NCBI GenBank assembly: GCA_031288985.1
Contig: JAITQH010000116.1
Span: 1 to 6,550, forward strand
Reading direction: 5' to 3'
Source of the DNA: Candidatus Methanoplasma sp.
GTDB taxonomy: Archaea > Thermoplasmatota > Thermoplasmata > Methanomassiliicoccales > Methanomethylophilaceae
DNA length: 6,550 nt
Shown: piece after piece, positions 5,585 to 6,550 of the stretch
How positions within the stretch are numbered: the stretch's first letter is position 1
Layout of the letters: each line of letters opens with the position of its first letter
Notes under the pieces: generated by a model
What the model saw: only the letters and a program-made list of their open reading frames with translations
Told to the model about the DNA's origin: nothing
Database searches by the model: none
Program-made: the position numbers and the translations under genes

Positions 5585-6550
5585 GATCTCCCCGCGCGGG
5601 AAACAAAACGCTCCTTTATCGCCCGCGCATCCAACGGAATGTTAGGGCTGTCGGAGTTGCCGGGGCGTATCAGCACTCGGATGAACCTCGCGCCGCTGCC
5701 CGAAACGGCGTCCTAGATCTCTTCTGAGGTGTGCACCGTGCGCGTGTCCTTTATGCCGAACGCCTTCGCCGCCAGTTCAAGATCGGATACGGCGTAGGCG
5801 GGAGTGATCTGATTTCCGGTGGATCCGAACGTGCCGTTGTCCAAGCAGAACACGGCAAGGTTATCGGGGGACTCCGACGCCATCACAGGAAGCACGGAAG
5901 AGCCGAGAAGGCTGCCGTCCCCGTCGATGACGATCACCTTCCCGGAAGACGACAATGCGATCCCCAATCCTATGGGCGTGGCTTGGGTGTAGCTCCCGAG
6001 CATGTAGAAATTGAGGGGGCGGTCCCCGCAGGCGAACGTCTCTTTGGACGGCACCCCTATGTTGGAGACGATGGCCGTCTCTTCATCGGCGGAAGAAACG
6101 ATGGCCCGTATCGCGTCAAGTCTGGAAAGCTTCGGCTCCGGGAGATCCCGTTCGTACAACAGGGACGATCCTGTACGCCGCGGAGGGAAATCAACGGTTT
6201 GAGGGGGAGGCTCCCCCCACACGCTCGGAGTTATCAATATCACGCTTGCCGTACTGTTGTCGAACGCCTCTTTGACGGCCGCATGGATGCCGTCGATATC
6301 ATCGGCGGATCTTACGGCCAAGGACGGTATACCGTAATTTCGGAGCATACCCTCTATTCCGGCGTTGAATGGGATCTGAGCGGGGATGGTCTCATTTTCC
6401 ACACCCCTCCAGCTTGCCAATATCGGAAGCGGGAACCCATACAGCGACGTAAGGGACATGATCGCGTTCATCATGTTCCCCAGTCCGGAGCTCTGTATGG
6501 ACATTATCGGCCTCTTCCCTGCGAGGCATATTCCGGCGCATATGCCCACG
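5581..6550 (-). CDS. comDE: Sulfopyruvate decarboxylase, fused ComD-ComE, with in-frame UAG (5' partial)
   Basis: TPP-dependent conversion of sulfopyruvate to sulfoacetaldehyde and CO2 in coenzyme M synthesis. The start lies beyond the window; the codon at 6549 is internal. Numbering from that codon, residues 1 to about 110 are the ComD half (AGKRPIMSIQSSGLGN, RGVENETIPAQIP). About 140 onward is the ComE half, with the TPP/Mg motif GDGSLL (210-215) through LDN (N238). Codon 279 is TAG (5713-5715). The frame continues for 43 codons with FIRVLIRPGN and PNIPL, the usual ComE C-terminus, to TGA (5581-5583), which overlaps the UPF0280 ATG. I therefore read it as one gene with UAG decoded as an amino acid, probably pyrrolysine. 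Alternatives are a nonsense mutation, partial readthrough or a base error. Phosphonopyruvate decarboxylase is a close paralogue but fits the context less well. Confidence 0.88.
5691..5710 (-). other. Stem-loop just 3' of the comDE UAG (PYLIS-like position)
   Basis: Two bases after the UAG, CGCCGTT (5710-5704) can pair with AGCGGCG (5697-5691). This gives a 7-bp stem with one G-U pair and a 6-nt loop (TCGGGC). Its position resembles the PYLIS hairpin described downstream of UAG in mtmB. The sequence is G+C-rich and coding, so a hairpin by chance is quite possible. Confidence 0.35.
5713..5715 (-). other. In-frame amber codon in comDE, candidate pyrrolysine site
   Basis: The minus-strand codons read GAG ATC TAG GAC GCC. 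ComE-like coding runs on both sides in the same frame with no insertion or deletion. Methanomassiliicoccales carry pylTSBCD and are known to translate UAG as pyrrolysine in methylamine methyltransferases. Whether this codon is read as Pyl here is inferred, since no pyl genes are in the window. Confidence 0.7.

Noticed and set aside
4686..5606. Long open frame on the minus strand (about 306 codons)
   Set aside because: It overlaps UPF0280 in another frame, is rich in Arg/Gly, and shows no family motifs, whereas the UPF0280 frame carries clear family blocks. It is a shadow.
5716..6549. Reading comDE as a complete gene from a GTG at 6549 to the TAG
   Set aside because: The GTG is internal to the ComD half, whose N-terminus with the catalytic region lies beyond the window edge. 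The TAG is followed in frame by the expected ComE tail.

Overview
The window looks like a piece of a methanogenic archaeon's chromosome. Several features point to Archaea: a threonyl-tRNA synthetase with the archaeal N-terminal editing domain, a UPF0280/COG2122 protein, a fused ComD-ComE sulfopyruvate decarboxylase (coenzyme M synthesis), BRE/TATA-type promoters and an archaeal tRNA-Ala. The best fit is Methanomassiliicoccales (Thermoplasmata). That placement rests mainly on an amber codon inside comDE that appears to be read through, as expected in a lineage that decodes UAG as pyrrolysine. It is an inference from gene content and recalled family features, not from a database search.

Layout. 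Positions 1-1449 (+): the 3' part of an FecE/BtuD-type ABC transporter ATPase, followed 9 nt later by a class I SAM-dependent methyltransferase whose Shine-Dalgarno (SD) sequence overlaps the ATPase stop. Positions 1450-1529: the gap between convergent genes, holding a perfect 8-bp inverted repeat. Positions 1530-1859 (-): a small helix-turn-helix protein with its own AT-rich promoter, a probable leaderless start and a 7-bp dyad over the start codon. Positions 1860-2150: the promoter, then a start-less protein-like remnant (about 1986-2135, -). Positions 2151-2227 (-): tRNA-Ala(CGC) with encoded CCA and a TATA box upstream. Positions 2228-2792: no convincing gene, but two adjacent strong stem-loops at 2505-2577. 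Positions 2793-4628 (-): thrS. Positions 4629-4828: thrS leader and promoter. Positions 4829-5584 (-): UPF0280. Positions 5581-6550 (-): comDE, running off the window's right edge.

The main discovery is in comDE. A naive reading stops at a UAG (5713-5715). The same frame continues for 43 more codons and encodes the C-terminal tail expected of ComE (FIRVLIRPGN...PNIPL), then ends in TGA forming a 4-nt ATGA overlap with the UPF0280 start. The gene is therefore best read as one ORF with an internal UAG, probably pyrrolysine. None of the other gene ends in the window uses TAG.

Functionally, the right-hand operon joins coenzyme M synthesis (ComDE) with a protein family linked to sulfide/homocysteine metabolism, suggesting a sulfur-assimilation unit. 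The left-hand pair suggests uptake of an iron, corrinoid or other metal chelate with an associated methyltransferase.
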